From positions 637,276 through 701,275 of the forward strand of contig NZ_JARKMS010000002.1 in the NCBI RefSeq assembly GCF_029350945.1: a stretch of DNA of 64,000 nt, given 5' to 3'. Both the position numbers and the translations under genes were made by a program. Source of the stretch: Maribacter huludaoensis. GTDB taxonomy: Bacteria; Bacteroidota; Bacteroidia; Flavobacteriales; Flavobacteriaceae. The stretch's first letter is position 1, and the number at the start of each line of letters is the position of its first letter. Below are positions 1 to 8,330 of the stretch, piece after piece. Under the pieces are notes generated by a model. That model was not told the DNA's origin and searched no databases. It saw nothing but the letters and a program-made list of their open reading frames with translations.

Positions 1-17
1 ATGCGATAAAACATTCA

Positions 18-284
18 ATGAATATTCTGGATAATAAAACGAAAAATATAAAAGAGTTTCAAAACAAAAAGAACTTGAATTACAGAGATCTCTTAAGTTT
101 CTATTCTAGAGTTGAGGATAGCTCTATGAAATTTATACAATCATTATCTGAGCGAATTGAAAAGGACTTGTATGAATTTGACAACGAACGGATAGAAAAT
201 ATTAGCGATAAAATCGTAACGCGAATGGACACTAAAACCGTTGACAAATTGATTAAAAAATTGGAGGCGAAGAAAAATAACTAA
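18..284 (+). CDS. Hypothetical small charged helical protein, possibly the C-terminal end of a longer gene
   Basis: I do not recognise this 88-residue product. It is very rich in Lys, Glu, Asp and Asn and looks almost wholly alpha-helical, possibly a coiled coil, with no signal peptide or membrane segment. The reading frame stays open upstream of the ATG at 18 to the window edge (codons from position 3 contain no stop), so this may be the C-terminal part of a longer protein that begins outside the window. It is followed by a non-coding structured stretch and another unrecognised gene, which suggests an accessory region. Function unknown. Confidence 0.5.
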   Translation: MNILDNKTKNIKEFQNKKNLNYRDLLSFYSRVEDSSMKFIQSLSERIEKDLYEFDNERIENISDKIVTRMDTKTVDKLIKKLEAKKNN

Positions 285-574
285 ACACAACACAACCTAT
301 AAATAATATGGGCTTCGGGCTTTGCCAGTGGGTTTGTGTATTTTGCGACGACCGCTAAATCTTATGGATTTAGCTTTAGATAAGAAAAAATATTTTAAAA
401 TAATAAGTTTTAACTACGTCAGAAATCGGAAACAAAAAGTTTCTTTGCCTCACTACACGTAGCCGTACCACAAAAAACAAATTTTCAAATAATATAATCT
501 TTAAGCTTAAAAGAGGTTAATATATACTAATAAAACCACTACAAATCATTTCATCAAAAATTGAATCAGTTTAA
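285..574. other. Structured AT-rich intergenic stretch, attC-like or repeat-like
   Basis: About 290 bases without a convincing gene. It starts with repeated ACAAC units (288-297) and contains a GC-richer block (310-355), a perfect hairpin GCTAAATC-TTATG-GATTTAGC at 354-374, a small hairpin GAAAC-AAAAA-GTTTC at 429-443, and a CACTACACGTAGCCGTACC-like block near 451-469. Similar stretches, with GC-rich cores and CACGTAG-type ends, occur between accessory genes in many flavobacterial genomes and can resemble integron attC sites. Here the outer ends are not clearly complementary, so this remains a resemblance and not an identification. Confidence 0.3.
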
Positions 575-604
575 AAATTAGAAGCTCCATTTACGGAAGA
601 AGAC

Positions 605-1048
605 TTGAAAATTATTCCCTCTAAGAGCAAAAAATCTAATGTGGCATGGTTTATTGCTAATATAATTTTAGGTGTTATTGCTATAGGGTTATTAAAACAA
701 CCAGGCTTTGGATTTATTGAATTTTTAGCTTGTTTCTTTTTTGCTATTTCATTTATTCCATACTTACGTTTCTTTTATAAAAGCCCAACTGAGAAAGATT
801 TAGATGCGAAAATTAAATTTCCTACCGAGCTAAAAGTAAAATACAAAAGAAGAGATTTGGATAACTTCTATCATTATGAAATAGAATTTGAACAGAACCC
901 GGATATTGATAAATATGGTCTGTTGAAAAAAGATTTTGAAAAAGTAAATGTGGGTGATGTAATTTATATAGAGTTCTCTAAATATGGTCGTTGGATTTTA
1001 AAAATTGAATGTAATGACGAAGACATTGAAAATCCTAATAATGTGTAA
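605..1048 (+). CDS. Hypothetical membrane protein with two N-terminal transmembrane helices; start uncertain
   Basis: The 147-residue reading has two hydrophobic helices (roughly residues 14-34 and 37-58) followed by about 85 polar residues, probably a cytoplasmic domain that ends Glu/Asn-rich. I recognise no family. The only start given by the frame is TTG at 605; there is no nearby ATG. The frame is open back to a TAA at 572, and the intervening codons read like protein (LEAPFTEED). The true start may therefore lie upstream, with the gene broken by that stop. An orphan accessory gene or a 5'-damaged pseudogene are both possible. Confidence 0.45.
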   Translation: MKIIPSKSKKSNVAWFIANIILGVIAIGLLKQPGFGFIEFLACFFFAISFIPYLRFFYKSPTEKDLDAKIKFPTELKVKYKRRDLDNFYHYEIEFEQNPDIDKYGLLKKDFEKVNVGDVIYIEFSKYGRWILKIECNDEDIENPNNV

Positions 1049-1169
1049 TTGGGCGGTGTTTAAATTCAGGAAAAAACAACTAACAATCTTATGTTAAATT
1101 AATAGCAAAAGTTCTTTGCCAACTCTGGCTATTAATACCTTTACTGTTCATATCAAGTAAACTTAAATC

Positions 1170-1820
1170 ATGAAAAGCTTAAAAGAACAAACCGATGCTA
1201 AAATTGCTTCTGGCAGATTGGCAAAACCTGAATTCATGAAGGGTGTAGATGAAGTAATAGCGGAAGCAAAATCCTTTGAAAAAGGCGCTAATGCGGTAAA
1301 GATTGGGCAAAAAGCCCCTGATTTTGAGCTGCCCAATGCTGTGGGAGAAACAATATCTTTGAGCGATTTAAGAAAACAAGGCGCGGTAGTGGTTACATTT
1401 TATCGCGGAGATTGGTGTCCATATTGCAATTTGCAATTGAGGGCGCTACAGGCTAGATTGACCGAAATACAAGCTTTAAGTGCTACGTTGGTAGCTATAA
1501 GTCCGCAAGTACCAGATGGCTCCTTGACAAAAAGTGAAATCAATGAAATGGATTTTATAGTATTGTCCGATCAAAATGCAAAAGTAGCTGCCGAATACGG
1601 GGTAGCTTGGGATGTACCTGAGTTTTTGTTGGATCATATGCGGATAGATCGTAGGTTAGATCTAGAAACCATAAATAATGGTAATGGAAATATTCTGCCC
1701 ATACCGGCTACATTTATTTTAGGAAAAGATGGTCTTGTTAAATGGAGTTATGTTAATGTGGATTATAGAACACGTTCAGAGCCAGAAGAGATTATAGCGG
1801 AATTAAAGAAGCTGTCTTAG
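1170..1820 (+). CDS. Peroxiredoxin-like protein (AhpC/TSA, thioredoxin fold)
   Basis: A 216-residue cytoplasmic protein with no signal peptide. The first 45 residues are a helical extension. From about residue 46 (KIGQKAPDFELP) it follows the AhpC/TSA thioredoxin fold. The active-site segment reads FYRGDWCPYCNLQL with Cys83 and Cys86, a CxxC arrangement more like thioredoxin than the single peroxidatic Cys (TxxC) of classical peroxiredoxins. Members of this flavobacterial group are annotated as peroxiredoxin-like; reduction of peroxides or disulfides is the likely activity, inferred from the family. It stands alone, with no operon partner. The ATG follows directly after an AT-rich leader. Confidence 0.85.
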   Translation: MKSLKEQTDAKIASGRLAKPEFMKGVDEVIAEAKSFEKGANAVKIGQKAPDFELPNAVGETISLSDLRKQGAVVVTFYRGDWCPYCNLQLRALQARLTEIQALSATLVAISPQVPDGSLTKSEINEMDFIVLSDQNAKVAAEYGVAWDVPEFLLDHMRIDRRLDLETINNGNGNILPIPATFILGKDGLVKWSYVNVDYRTRSEPEEIIAELKKLS

Positions 1821-2103
1821 GTAGTGAAAAGGTAATAGGATCATTTTGTATGCATTAAATACAAATGCAATCTACAATATTTGCTGATGTTCAGTATTTC
1901 AAATACTTAAGAACCTAGAGGTAATTTACTTCAATGGATGAAACGCCTAAATACGAAAAGCGCCTGCATACACTTTCATACATACTTGAATGCTAGATGT
2001 TGAATCAGCGGTATTTTCCACTTACTACAGGATATACGTTTACATTTTAAAAAAAATGGTAAGACCGCTGCTAGCTTGGTACTTAAAGGCGAATTACTAA
2101 ATT
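1821..2103. other. Intergenic region without recognised features
   Basis: About 280 bases between the convergent peroxiredoxin-like gene and the Lrp-type regulator. I see no convincing reading frame, RNA gene or strong terminator hairpin in it. Confidence 0.5.
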
Positions 2104-2562
2104 TTAATAGTCTAAATGATAACCGGTACTATCTTTCACTGAGTTTAAAACGAACGAACTGTGTATAGTTGAAATTCCGTCGATGATTGATAGTTTTTCA
2201 TTAATAAATTCATGGAACGCCGCTATATCATCTAACGCAATTTTCAATAAGTAATCAAAGTTACCTGATACTTGATGACATTCCATTATATCGGGGAGCA
2301 GCAATATTTGTTCTTTAAAGCTGTCCGCTAATTTCTTCTGTTGTTTGGACAAGGTTACTTGGCAGTAGGCTATTAATTTCTTTTCTATTTTGGTTCTATC
2401 CAATAGCGCAACATAGGCCTTAATAATTTGTTGCTGTTCCAGTTTTCTTATTCTTTCATAAGTAGGGGTAACACTTAACCCTACTTTAGAAGCAATTTCT
2501 TTGGTGTTTTGCTTTGCATTTTCTTGAAGCTGCATTAATATTTTACCATCTATAGTATCCAT
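2104..2562 (-). CDS. Lrp/AsnC family transcriptional regulator
   Basis: A 152-residue protein with the usual Lrp/AsnC length and plan. An N-terminal winged helix-turn-helix occupies residues 1-60 (starting MDTIDGKIL, with the GLSVTPTYERIRKLE recognition segment). A C-terminal RAM-type ligand-binding and oligomerisation domain follows (residues 65-145, including the SGNFDYLLKI motif). Such proteins form dimers to octamers and respond to amino acids. It is transcribed divergently from the histidine decarboxylase gene, 167 bp away, so regulation of that gene by histidine or another amino acid is the natural inference. An AT-rich imperfect palindrome at 2615-2641 could be its site. Confidence 0.93.
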   Translation of the reverse strand: MDTIDGKILMQLQENAKQNTKEIASKVGLSVTPTYERIRKLEQQQIIKAYVALLDRTKIEKKLIAYCQVTLSKQQKKLADSFKEQILLLPDIMECHQVSGNFDYLLKIALDDIAAFHEFINEKLSIIDGISTIHSSFVLNSVKDSTGYHLDY

Positions 2563-2614
2563 GCCAGTTTATTTTTCTAGTATTCAAATTCTTTTTGGTG
2601 AATTTAGTTATTTT

Positions 2615-2641
2615 AAACTGTTATTTTAATAAAAATAGTTT
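2615..2641. promoter_or_regulatory. Candidate Lrp operator between the regulator and histidine decarboxylase genes
   Basis: A 27-base AT-rich imperfect inverted repeat (ends AAACT and AGTTT) lies in the divergent intergenic region, 53 bp from the regulator start and about 90 bp from the decarboxylase start. Lrp/AsnC sites are typically loose AT-rich palindromes, but AT-rich DNA produces these by chance, so the call rests mainly on position. Confidence 0.3.
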
Positions 2642-2729
2642 CATATTCCGCATTTGTTTTATATGTAGTAATATTTTATTAGTAATTGTAATTTTACAGT
2701 ATTATAATACGAATAGAAATTTAACGACC

Positions 2730-3872
2730 ATGAATAACGAACAACAGATAGATGAGCTGTTAACCAAATTAATTCAAGAGAAAGATAGAGTTATAGGTTA
2801 CCCGGTAGCAAAGGATTTTGATTATTCAAGATTGTACGAATTTTTAAAACACCCCATTAATAATGTAGGTGATCCTTATGAGGATAATACCTATAAGGTT
2901 CAAACTCATGAAATGGAACGGGAAGTGGTTGATTTCTTTGCAAAATTGTATAGAGCGGATCCAAACGATTTTTGGGGCTATGTAACCAATGGTGGTTCTG
3001 AAAGTAATCTATACGGTCTTTATTTGGCCAGGGAATCCCATCCAAAGGCAATGGTCTATTTTTCAGAATCTACGCACTACAGTGTTAAAAAGAACATTCA
3101 TTTGTTGAACTTGCCCAGTATTACCATTAGAGCGCAAGAGAATGGAGAGTTAGATTATGAGGATTTGGAGAATACCCTTCAATTAAATAGAGATAAGCCA
3201 GCTATTATATTGACCACCTTTGGAACTACAATGACAGAGGCAAAGGATGATGTTTCTGAGGTAAAAAGAATATTGAAGAAGTTGGCGATTCAAAATCACT
3301 ACATACATTGCGATGCCGCTTTAGCCGGGTCTTATGGTCAATTTATTGAGCCGCGTATTCCTTTTGATTTTCAAGATGGCGCCGATAGTATCTCCATCAG
3401 TGGCCACAAGTTTATAGGTTCGCCATTCCCATCTGGTGTCATTATAGCCAAGCGATCGTTAAGGGACCGTATAGCTCGGGGAATATCTTATATTGGTTCA
3501 TTGGATACAACGATTACCGGATCAAGAAATGGCCACAGTCCTCTGTTTTTATGGTATGCCATCAAGAAAATGGGAGTTAAAGGCTTAGAGGCCCGTTACC
3601 GTCATAGTTTGGAGACCGCAAAGTATTGCAAGCAAGAATTGATAAAAATAGGAATCAACGCTTGGATGAACGAAGGGGCGATTACCGTAGTATTACCAAA
3701 AGTATCAGATGCTATTAAAAAGAAGTGGCAATTGGCTACGGATGATATTACGCATGTGATCTGTATGCCCAATGTTACCAAAGAGCAAATAGATGAGTTT
3801 ATAAAAGATATTGTAAGTGAACAGCAAAAGTCGAAGATCAATGATGGCCATTATTTGGCACTACATGACTAG
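2730..3872 (+). CDS. hdc: Pyridoxal-phosphate-dependent histidine decarboxylase (group II)
   Basis: Group II PLP decarboxylase expected to convert histidine to histamine and CO2 in the cytoplasm. The 380-residue form starting at ATG 2730 matches the usual bacterial length (about 378). The frame is open back to 2595, but those 45 hydrophobic residues lack family similarity and were excluded. Family landmarks are GYVTNGGSESN (substrate and PLP pocket), the HCDAALAG PLP-aspartate segment, the PLP-binding lysine in SISGHKFIGSPFPSG, and TITGSRNGHSPL. These match the Morganella/Klebsiella histidine decarboxylase pattern as I remember it, although related group II enzymes can use other amino acids. 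A divergent Lrp/AsnC gene lies upstream and a hairpin terminator follows. Confidence 0.85.
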   Translation: MNNEQQIDELLTKLIQEKDRVIGYPVAKDFDYSRLYEFLKHPINNVGDPYEDNTYKVQTHEMEREVVDFFAKLYRADPNDFWGYVTNGGSESNLYGLYLARESHPKAMVYFSESTHYSVKKNIHLLNLPSITIRAQENGELDYEDLENTLQLNRDKPAIILTTFGTTMTEAKDDVSEVKRILKKLAIQNHYIHCDAALAGSYGQFIEPRIPFDFQDGADSISISGHKFIGSPFPSGVIIAKRSLRDRIARGISYIGSLDTTITGSRNGHSPLFLWYAIKKMGVKGLEARYRHSLETAKYCKQELIKIGINAWMNEGAITVVLPKVSDAIKKKWQLATDDITHVICMPNVTKEQIDEFIKDIVSEQQKSKINDGHYLALHD

Positions 3873-3894
3873 TAGAAATTTTTAAGTAAAAGTT

Positions 3895-3936
3895 AGGTTC
3901 CATTTCGTTACAATTCGAGGTGGGACCTTTTTTTTG
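3895..3936 (+). terminator. Rho-independent terminator after histidine decarboxylase
   Basis: Stem AGGTTCCA (3895-3902) pairs, with one wobble, to TGGGACCT (3921-3928). A run of about eight T follows. Confidence 0.75.
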
Positions 3937-4110
3937 ATACGTCGGATTTGGACATTAAAAAAATTGGAACTTAAATTTCTGCAAATGTTAACTTTAAAAA
4001 GTATTCTGGAATATTTCTTTACTTTAAACAATATGTTGAACATAAAATGAGGTATATTCAATCCTTGAAATTTTAAGGATCGGTAAAACTTATTTAACCT
4101 GTTGCTGTAA

Positions 4111-6387
4111 ATGAAAAGTCTTTTTTTTAGTCGGATCATGATCAAGATAAAATTGCTTATAGGTTCTGCAAAAACCTATGTAATTCTTTTGATTCTGGCT
4201 ATGGCCTTATTACTTTATACCGTTAGTGTGGGTTACAAGCAGGTAAATAGACTCCATAAAACGGGTGACCTGGTTTCGCATACACTTGAAGTTCAGCGTG
4301 CTATTGTAGAGGTTTCCGCCAAATTTTTAGAGGTAGAAACTATTCAGCTTAAAAAACTTTTTGAACAGGAAGAAAGTAATCTTTCTGCCATTACCGTTAC
4401 GGAAATGGGGCAGTCATTGCTTAGGTTAAAAAATCTTACCCAAGATAATGATGCTCAGCAAGAACGTGTAAAGGCTTTACAATTGTTGCATGATAAAATA
4501 AAGATTGAAATAGATACAACAATTAGCGTTGATAGTATTGGTGCAATAGATAGCTTGGTGCCAAAGGATAGTGTTGTAATCAATTTTTCAAAACAGCCCT
4601 ACAAACGAAACCAGCGTATTTCTAGAATAGTGGCAGAATCTCAAGTAATAAAGGATAGGATGCTGGCCGAAGAGAATTATTTAATGGTGGCCCGTAAAGA
4701 AGAGTATACCTCACAATCATTTTTAACACCAATGTCATCATTATTGGTAGCGCTAACGGCCTTTGGTATATTCTTGATCGGTTTTGTAAGTATCTACAAG
4801 CAAAAAGGTGAAATTCAGGAAGTAAATAACCAGGTTCATCTTCAGAACAAGAAATTACAAGAAACAGAAGAGTTTTTAAAGGGTGTGTATAAAAGCTCTA
4901 ATAATGTCATCAGTCATTTTGAACCGGTTAAAGATGTCAATAATAATATAATCGATTTTCAATTTAGATATACTTCAAATGCCATTGAAAAAGTAACGGG
5001 TTCAGAGCAAGATGATATCATAGGGGGCTCACTTTTAGAGATGTACCCAATGGTTTTGGATAACGGACTTTTTGCTTTAATGAAAAAGTGTTACATAAGC
5101 GGTGATAACCAAGAACATGAGAGCATCTATACTTTTGAAGGGCAAAAAAAATACATATACAACACCATAGTTAAATCTGCTAACGGTATAACGAACACAG
5201 CTTGGGATACTACCAAGGTTAAAGAAGCAGAAAAGAACCTTCAAAAACTCAATGAAGATCTAAGCCTTCAGAATACAATTTTCAAGGAAGCTGAAAATGT
5301 AGCGGGTGTAGGTAGTTTTATTTGGTATTTAGATGACGGTAGCGCTACCGTTTCCGATAATTTCTATAGAATATTAGGGGTTGAGCCCAACAGTTTTGAC
5401 GTTACCTTTAATGCGTATAAAAAATACGTACATCCAGATGATGAGGCCATATTTGAATCTTTAAGCATTAATGATATAGAAAAAGGTGCGTCTACGGTTT
5501 TTACCTATCGGGTATTTACTACAACCAATGCGGTAAAGTATTTAGATTTAAAAGGGAAGTATGTTGAAATTGATAATAGGCCCGTATCTGTAGGTATTGT
5601 TCAGGATATTACCGGCCGTGTAGAAAAGGATCGGGCGTTAATTGAAAGTTACGAAAAATTAAAGTTGAGCAACGAGGAGCTGGAATCCTTTAATAGGGTC
5701 GCTAGTCACGATCTGCAAGAGCCTTTGCGTAAAATTCAAATGTTTATATCACGTATAGAAGATGAAGCCGAGGCCGAAAATACTTTGCCAAATGGTGTTC
5801 ATGGATATTTCAATAAAATTAAGGCTGCCACTTTTAGAATGCGTGAATTAATACAAAACTTACTTTCGTATTCAAGAATTGATAAGGTCAATTCAAAATT
5901 CGAAAAAATTTCTTTGGGCGATGCTATTGCTAAAGTTGAAGAAGAATTGTCTCAACTTATTAAAGATACCAATACCGAAATTGTTTATGAAAATCTACCC
6001 GTAATATTGGGTATACCTTTTAAGATAGAGCAGTTATGTACTAATCTTATAAGTAATTCCATAAAATATAGAAAAGCGGATACTGCACCCAAAATTCATA
6101 TTGTTTCTAAAACAATGCGTGGTGCCGAGATCAAAGAAAACTTTAGTAAAACTTCAGAGTATTATTCTAAAATATCATTCACGGATAATGGTATCGGATT
6201 TGATCCGGAGTTTGCAAGTAATATATTTGAAGTTTTTCAAAGACTACATTCAAAAAATGAATATTCTGGTACGGGTATCGGTCTGTCCATTTGTAAAAAG
6301 ATAGTTGAAAAACACAACGGGTATATTTATGCTATTGGTAAAAAAGACCAAGGGTCTACATTTGTAATTTATTTACCTGTCAACTAA
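4111..6387 (+). CDS. Membrane sensor histidine kinase with two PAS domains
   Basis: A 758-residue two-component sensor. Transmembrane helices near residues 22-41 and 208-228 enclose a mostly helical periplasmic domain of about 165 residues (four-helix or CHASE3-like). A coiled segment follows (230-255), then two PAS-like domains (about 258-370 and 390-505). The HisKA dimerisation domain carries phospho-acceptor His533 in NRVASHDLQEPLRK. The HATPase_c domain has NSIKYR, DNGIGFD and GTGIGLSI boxes. It would autophosphorylate and pass the phosphate to a response regulator, but none is adjacent, so it is an orphan kinase here. An alternative start at ATG 4138 would remove nine residues without altering any domain. 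Confidence 0.9.
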   Translation: MKSLFFSRIMIKIKLLIGSAKTYVILLILAMALLLYTVSVGYKQVNRLHKTGDLVSHTLEVQRAIVEVSAKFLEVETIQLKKLFEQEESNLSAITVTEMGQSLLRLKNLTQDNDAQQERVKALQLLHDKIKIEIDTTISVDSIGAIDSLVPKDSVVINFSKQPYKRNQRISRIVAESQVIKDRMLAEENYLMVARKEEYTSQSFLTPMSSLLVALTAFGIFLIGFVSIYKQKGEIQEVNNQVHLQNKKLQETEEFLKGVYKSSNNVISHFEPVKDVNNNIIDFQFRYTSNAIEKVTGSEQDDIIGGSLLEMYPMVLDNGLFALMKKCYISGDNQEHESIYTFEGQKKYIYNTIVKSANGITNTAWDTTKVKEAEKNLQKLNEDLSLQNTIFKEAENVAGVGSFIWYLDDGSATVSDNFYRILGVEPNSFDVTFNAYKKYVHPDDEAIFESLSINDIEKGASTVFTYRVFTTTNAVKYLDLKGKYVEIDNRPVSVGIVQDITGRVEKDRALIESYEKLKLSNEELESFNRVASHDLQEPLRKIQMFISRIEDEAEAENTLPNGVHGYFNKIKAATFRMRELIQNLLSYSRIDKVNSKFEKISLGDAIAKVEEELSQLIKDTNTEIVYENLPVILGIPFKIEQLCTNLISNSIKYRKADTAPKIHIVSKTMRGAEIKENFSKTSEYYSKISFTDNGIGFDPEFASNIFEVFQRLHSKNEYSGTGIGLSICKKIVEKHNGYIYAIGKKDQGSTFVIYLPVN

Positions 6388-6681
6388 GCCTTTATATTTT
6401 TACTGTTCTTCTGTATACATTTAGTAATCATAAGTTTTAAAAATTGGTTTAGGCACTTTTTTGGGTCATTGGTAATTTTTAAGTCTACGAAAGTATGCCT
6501 TGATCTTAATCTTCTTCAATCAAGAAATTAATGAAGTATTGCACAAAGCGAGGTCATTTTAATTTGAAAAATTCTATTATTGCAACTATGTTGCATTAGT
6601 GTAGAATTTGTCAATTCATTTTTTACATGAAAATGCAGATCAAAGATAATTTTCATATTAAATCATTTTTAATACAGGAAT
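6388..6681. other. Intergenic region with a small inverted repeat
   Basis: About 290 bases without a gene. The one notable element is a perfect 6-3-6 inverted repeat TGCAAC-TAT-GTTGCA at 6581-6595, about 87 bp before the thioredoxin-reductase-like gene. It is a reasonable operator candidate for an unlinked regulator. Confidence 0.35.
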
Positions 6682-7590
6682 ATGCATAAAGCGAACAATT
6701 TTGATGTAATTATATTGGGTGGCAGCTACGCCGGTTTGGCAGCGGCTATGTCCTTGGGTAGATCTTTAAGAAGCGTTTTAATAATTGATAGCGGTAAACC
6801 TTGCAATAGGCAAACCCCACATTCACATAACTTTTTAACACAAGATGGTAAAACGCCTAAAGAAATCAGCGAAATAGCAAAGTCTCAGGTTTTAGCATAT
6901 AAGACCGTAACTTTTGTGGATGAGAAAGCAATTAGCGGATTTAAAAAGGAAGGTATTTTTTCAATTGGTACCCAAATGGGGGCAACATATACCTCCGGGA
7001 AATTGGTTTTTGCAACCGGTATAAAAGATTTAATGCCCTCCATTAAGGGTTTTGCTGAATGCTGGGGTATTTCTGTTGTTCATTGTCCATATTGTCACGG
7101 GTATGAGATTAGAAATGAGAAAACTGGCATTATTGCGAATGGCGAACGTGCTTACCATTTAGCGCCAATGGTAAATAACCTTACCAAGGATATTCGTATT
7201 CTGAGCAATGGCCCTGCTTCGTTTTCAACGGAACAATCAAGTAAATTAAAAACGCATAATATCGATATTTTAGAAAAGAAAATTGTTGAGGTAGTACATG
7301 ACAACGGACATGTAAAAAATGTTGTTTTTGATGACGGAAGCAAAGAGAATTATACTGCCCTTTACGCTGCTTTGCCTTTTGATCAACATAGCGATATACC
7401 GGTTTTATTAGGTTGCGAATTAAGTGATGAAGGTTATATTCAGGTAGATAGTATGTACAAGACTACAATTGAAGGAGTGTACGCCTGTGGCGATAATTGT
7501 ATAAAAATGCGTTCATTGGCAAACTCGGTAGCATCCGGTACTATGGTCGGTGCCGTTATTAATATGGAATTGGTCAAGGAGAAATTTTAA
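6682..7590 (+). CDS. Thioredoxin-reductase-like FAD-dependent oxidoreductase
   Basis: A 302-residue soluble flavoprotein of the thioredoxin reductase fold. The N-terminal FAD Rossmann motif reads GGSYAGLAAA (about residues 14-23). The redox-active disulfide motif CPYCHGYE lies near residues 136-143. The second FAD motif, ACGDN, lies near residue 269. The central NAD(P)-binding motif is degenerate: the stretch around IIANGERAYH lacks the classic GxGxxA. That separates it from true TrxB and is common in the small flavobacterial and HIQ-type oxidoreductases. The disulfide substrate is unknown. The VOC gene downstream (38 bp) is in the same direction and may be cotranscribed. Confidence 0.85.
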   Translation: MHKANNFDVIILGGSYAGLAAAMSLGRSLRSVLIIDSGKPCNRQTPHSHNFLTQDGKTPKEISEIAKSQVLAYKTVTFVDEKAISGFKKEGIFSIGTQMGATYTSGKLVFATGIKDLMPSIKGFAECWGISVVHCPYCHGYEIRNEKTGIIANGERAYHLAPMVNNLTKDIRILSNGPASFSTEQSSKLKTHNIDILEKKIVEVVHDNGHVKNVVFDDGSKENYTALYAALPFDQHSDIPVLLGCELSDEGYIQVDSMYKTTIEGVYACGDNCIKMRSLANSVASGTMVGAVINMELVKEKF

Positions 7591-7627
7591 TGCCTTAGGT
7601 ATTAAAGGATAATTTTATCTTGCAGTC

Positions 7628-8002
7628 ATGAACTTAAATCAAATTACGGTTCCTTCTTTAGATGTGGAGAAAGCTATAGCTTTTTATGAAACCTTAGGGT
7701 TTAGGTTAATTGTACGATCATTGCCTTACTATGCAAGATTTGAGTGCCCCAATGGTATGTCTACTTTTTCCATACACCTGGTAGAGAAATTACCGGAAGG
7801 TGATGGTATCTATGTTTATTTTGAATGTGAAGATTTAGATGCGCAAGTAGCGGCATTGCAGAATAAAGGCGTGCAATTTGATCAAGAACCTAGAGACGAA
7901 AGATGGCTTTGGAGAGAGGTAAGATTAAAGGATCTTGACGGTAATCAACTTATTTTATATTATGCAGGCGAAAATAGGTTGAATCCGCCTTGGCGAATTT
8001 AA
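7628..8002 (+). CDS. VOC family protein (glyoxalase/bleomycin-resistance fold)
   Basis: A 124-residue cytoplasmic protein with one glyoxalase/bleomycin-resistance/dioxygenase (VOC) domain made of paired beta-alpha-beta-beta-beta units. The first unit starts NQITVPSLDVEKAIAFYETLGF. The second ends with WREVRLKDLDGNQLILYYAG, where a Glu/Asp-rich strand typically binds metal. The family covers many activities, so substrate and even metal dependence cannot be predicted. It follows the thioredoxin-reductase-like gene closely, and the two may form a small detoxification operon. No terminator is evident after it. Confidence 0.85.
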   Translation: MNLNQITVPSLDVEKAIAFYETLGFRLIVRSLPYYARFECPNGMSTFSIHLVEKLPEGDGIYVYFECEDLDAQVAALQNKGVQFDQEPRDERWLWREVRLKDLDGNQLILYYAGENRLNPPWRI

Positions 8003-8330
8003 AAATTATAAGATTTTTAATTAATTCGTAATCGGCATATTTTATTCTTTCATTTTATTGTGTAGTCATATCGTGTACACATGATTTCATAATTCTAAAT
8101 TACGATGTTGCTAGTTTAACTACGTTAAATTTAGAAAGTTAACAGTCATATTGTTTTAATTGTATCAATTAGGTAATACTATTCAATTGATGTCAACGTT
8201 AATCATTCTTATACTATTACAAATAGTATTTTTAACATGATATTCAAGTTGAATATTACATTTGTAAAACTTTTTAGATTGCCCTTGGGTACTTGAAGTT
8301 GAATAAAAATGAATAATTGAAAAAGACTTT
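8003..8330. other. Long AT-rich leader/promoter region of the first GH63-like gene
   Basis: 328 bases without a gene. A perfect hairpin ATACTATT-ACA-AATAGTAT lies at 8211-8229, and AATACTATT occurs again upstream near 8175-8183, which makes a possible paired operator. A Bacteroidota -7-like box TACATTTG at 8257-8264 lies about 67 bp before the ATG at 8331; no matching -33 TTG at the ideal spacing was found. Nothing else was recognised. Confidence 0.4.

Noticed and set aside
2595..2729. N-terminal extension of histidine decarboxylase with a hydrophobic helix
   Set aside because: The family starts near ATG 2730; the upstream codons are AT-rich promoter DNA read in frame.
3882..4145. 87-residue basic minus-strand frame before the histidine kinase
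   Set aside because: Covers the terminator and the kinase start; composition reflects AT-rich non-coding DNA.
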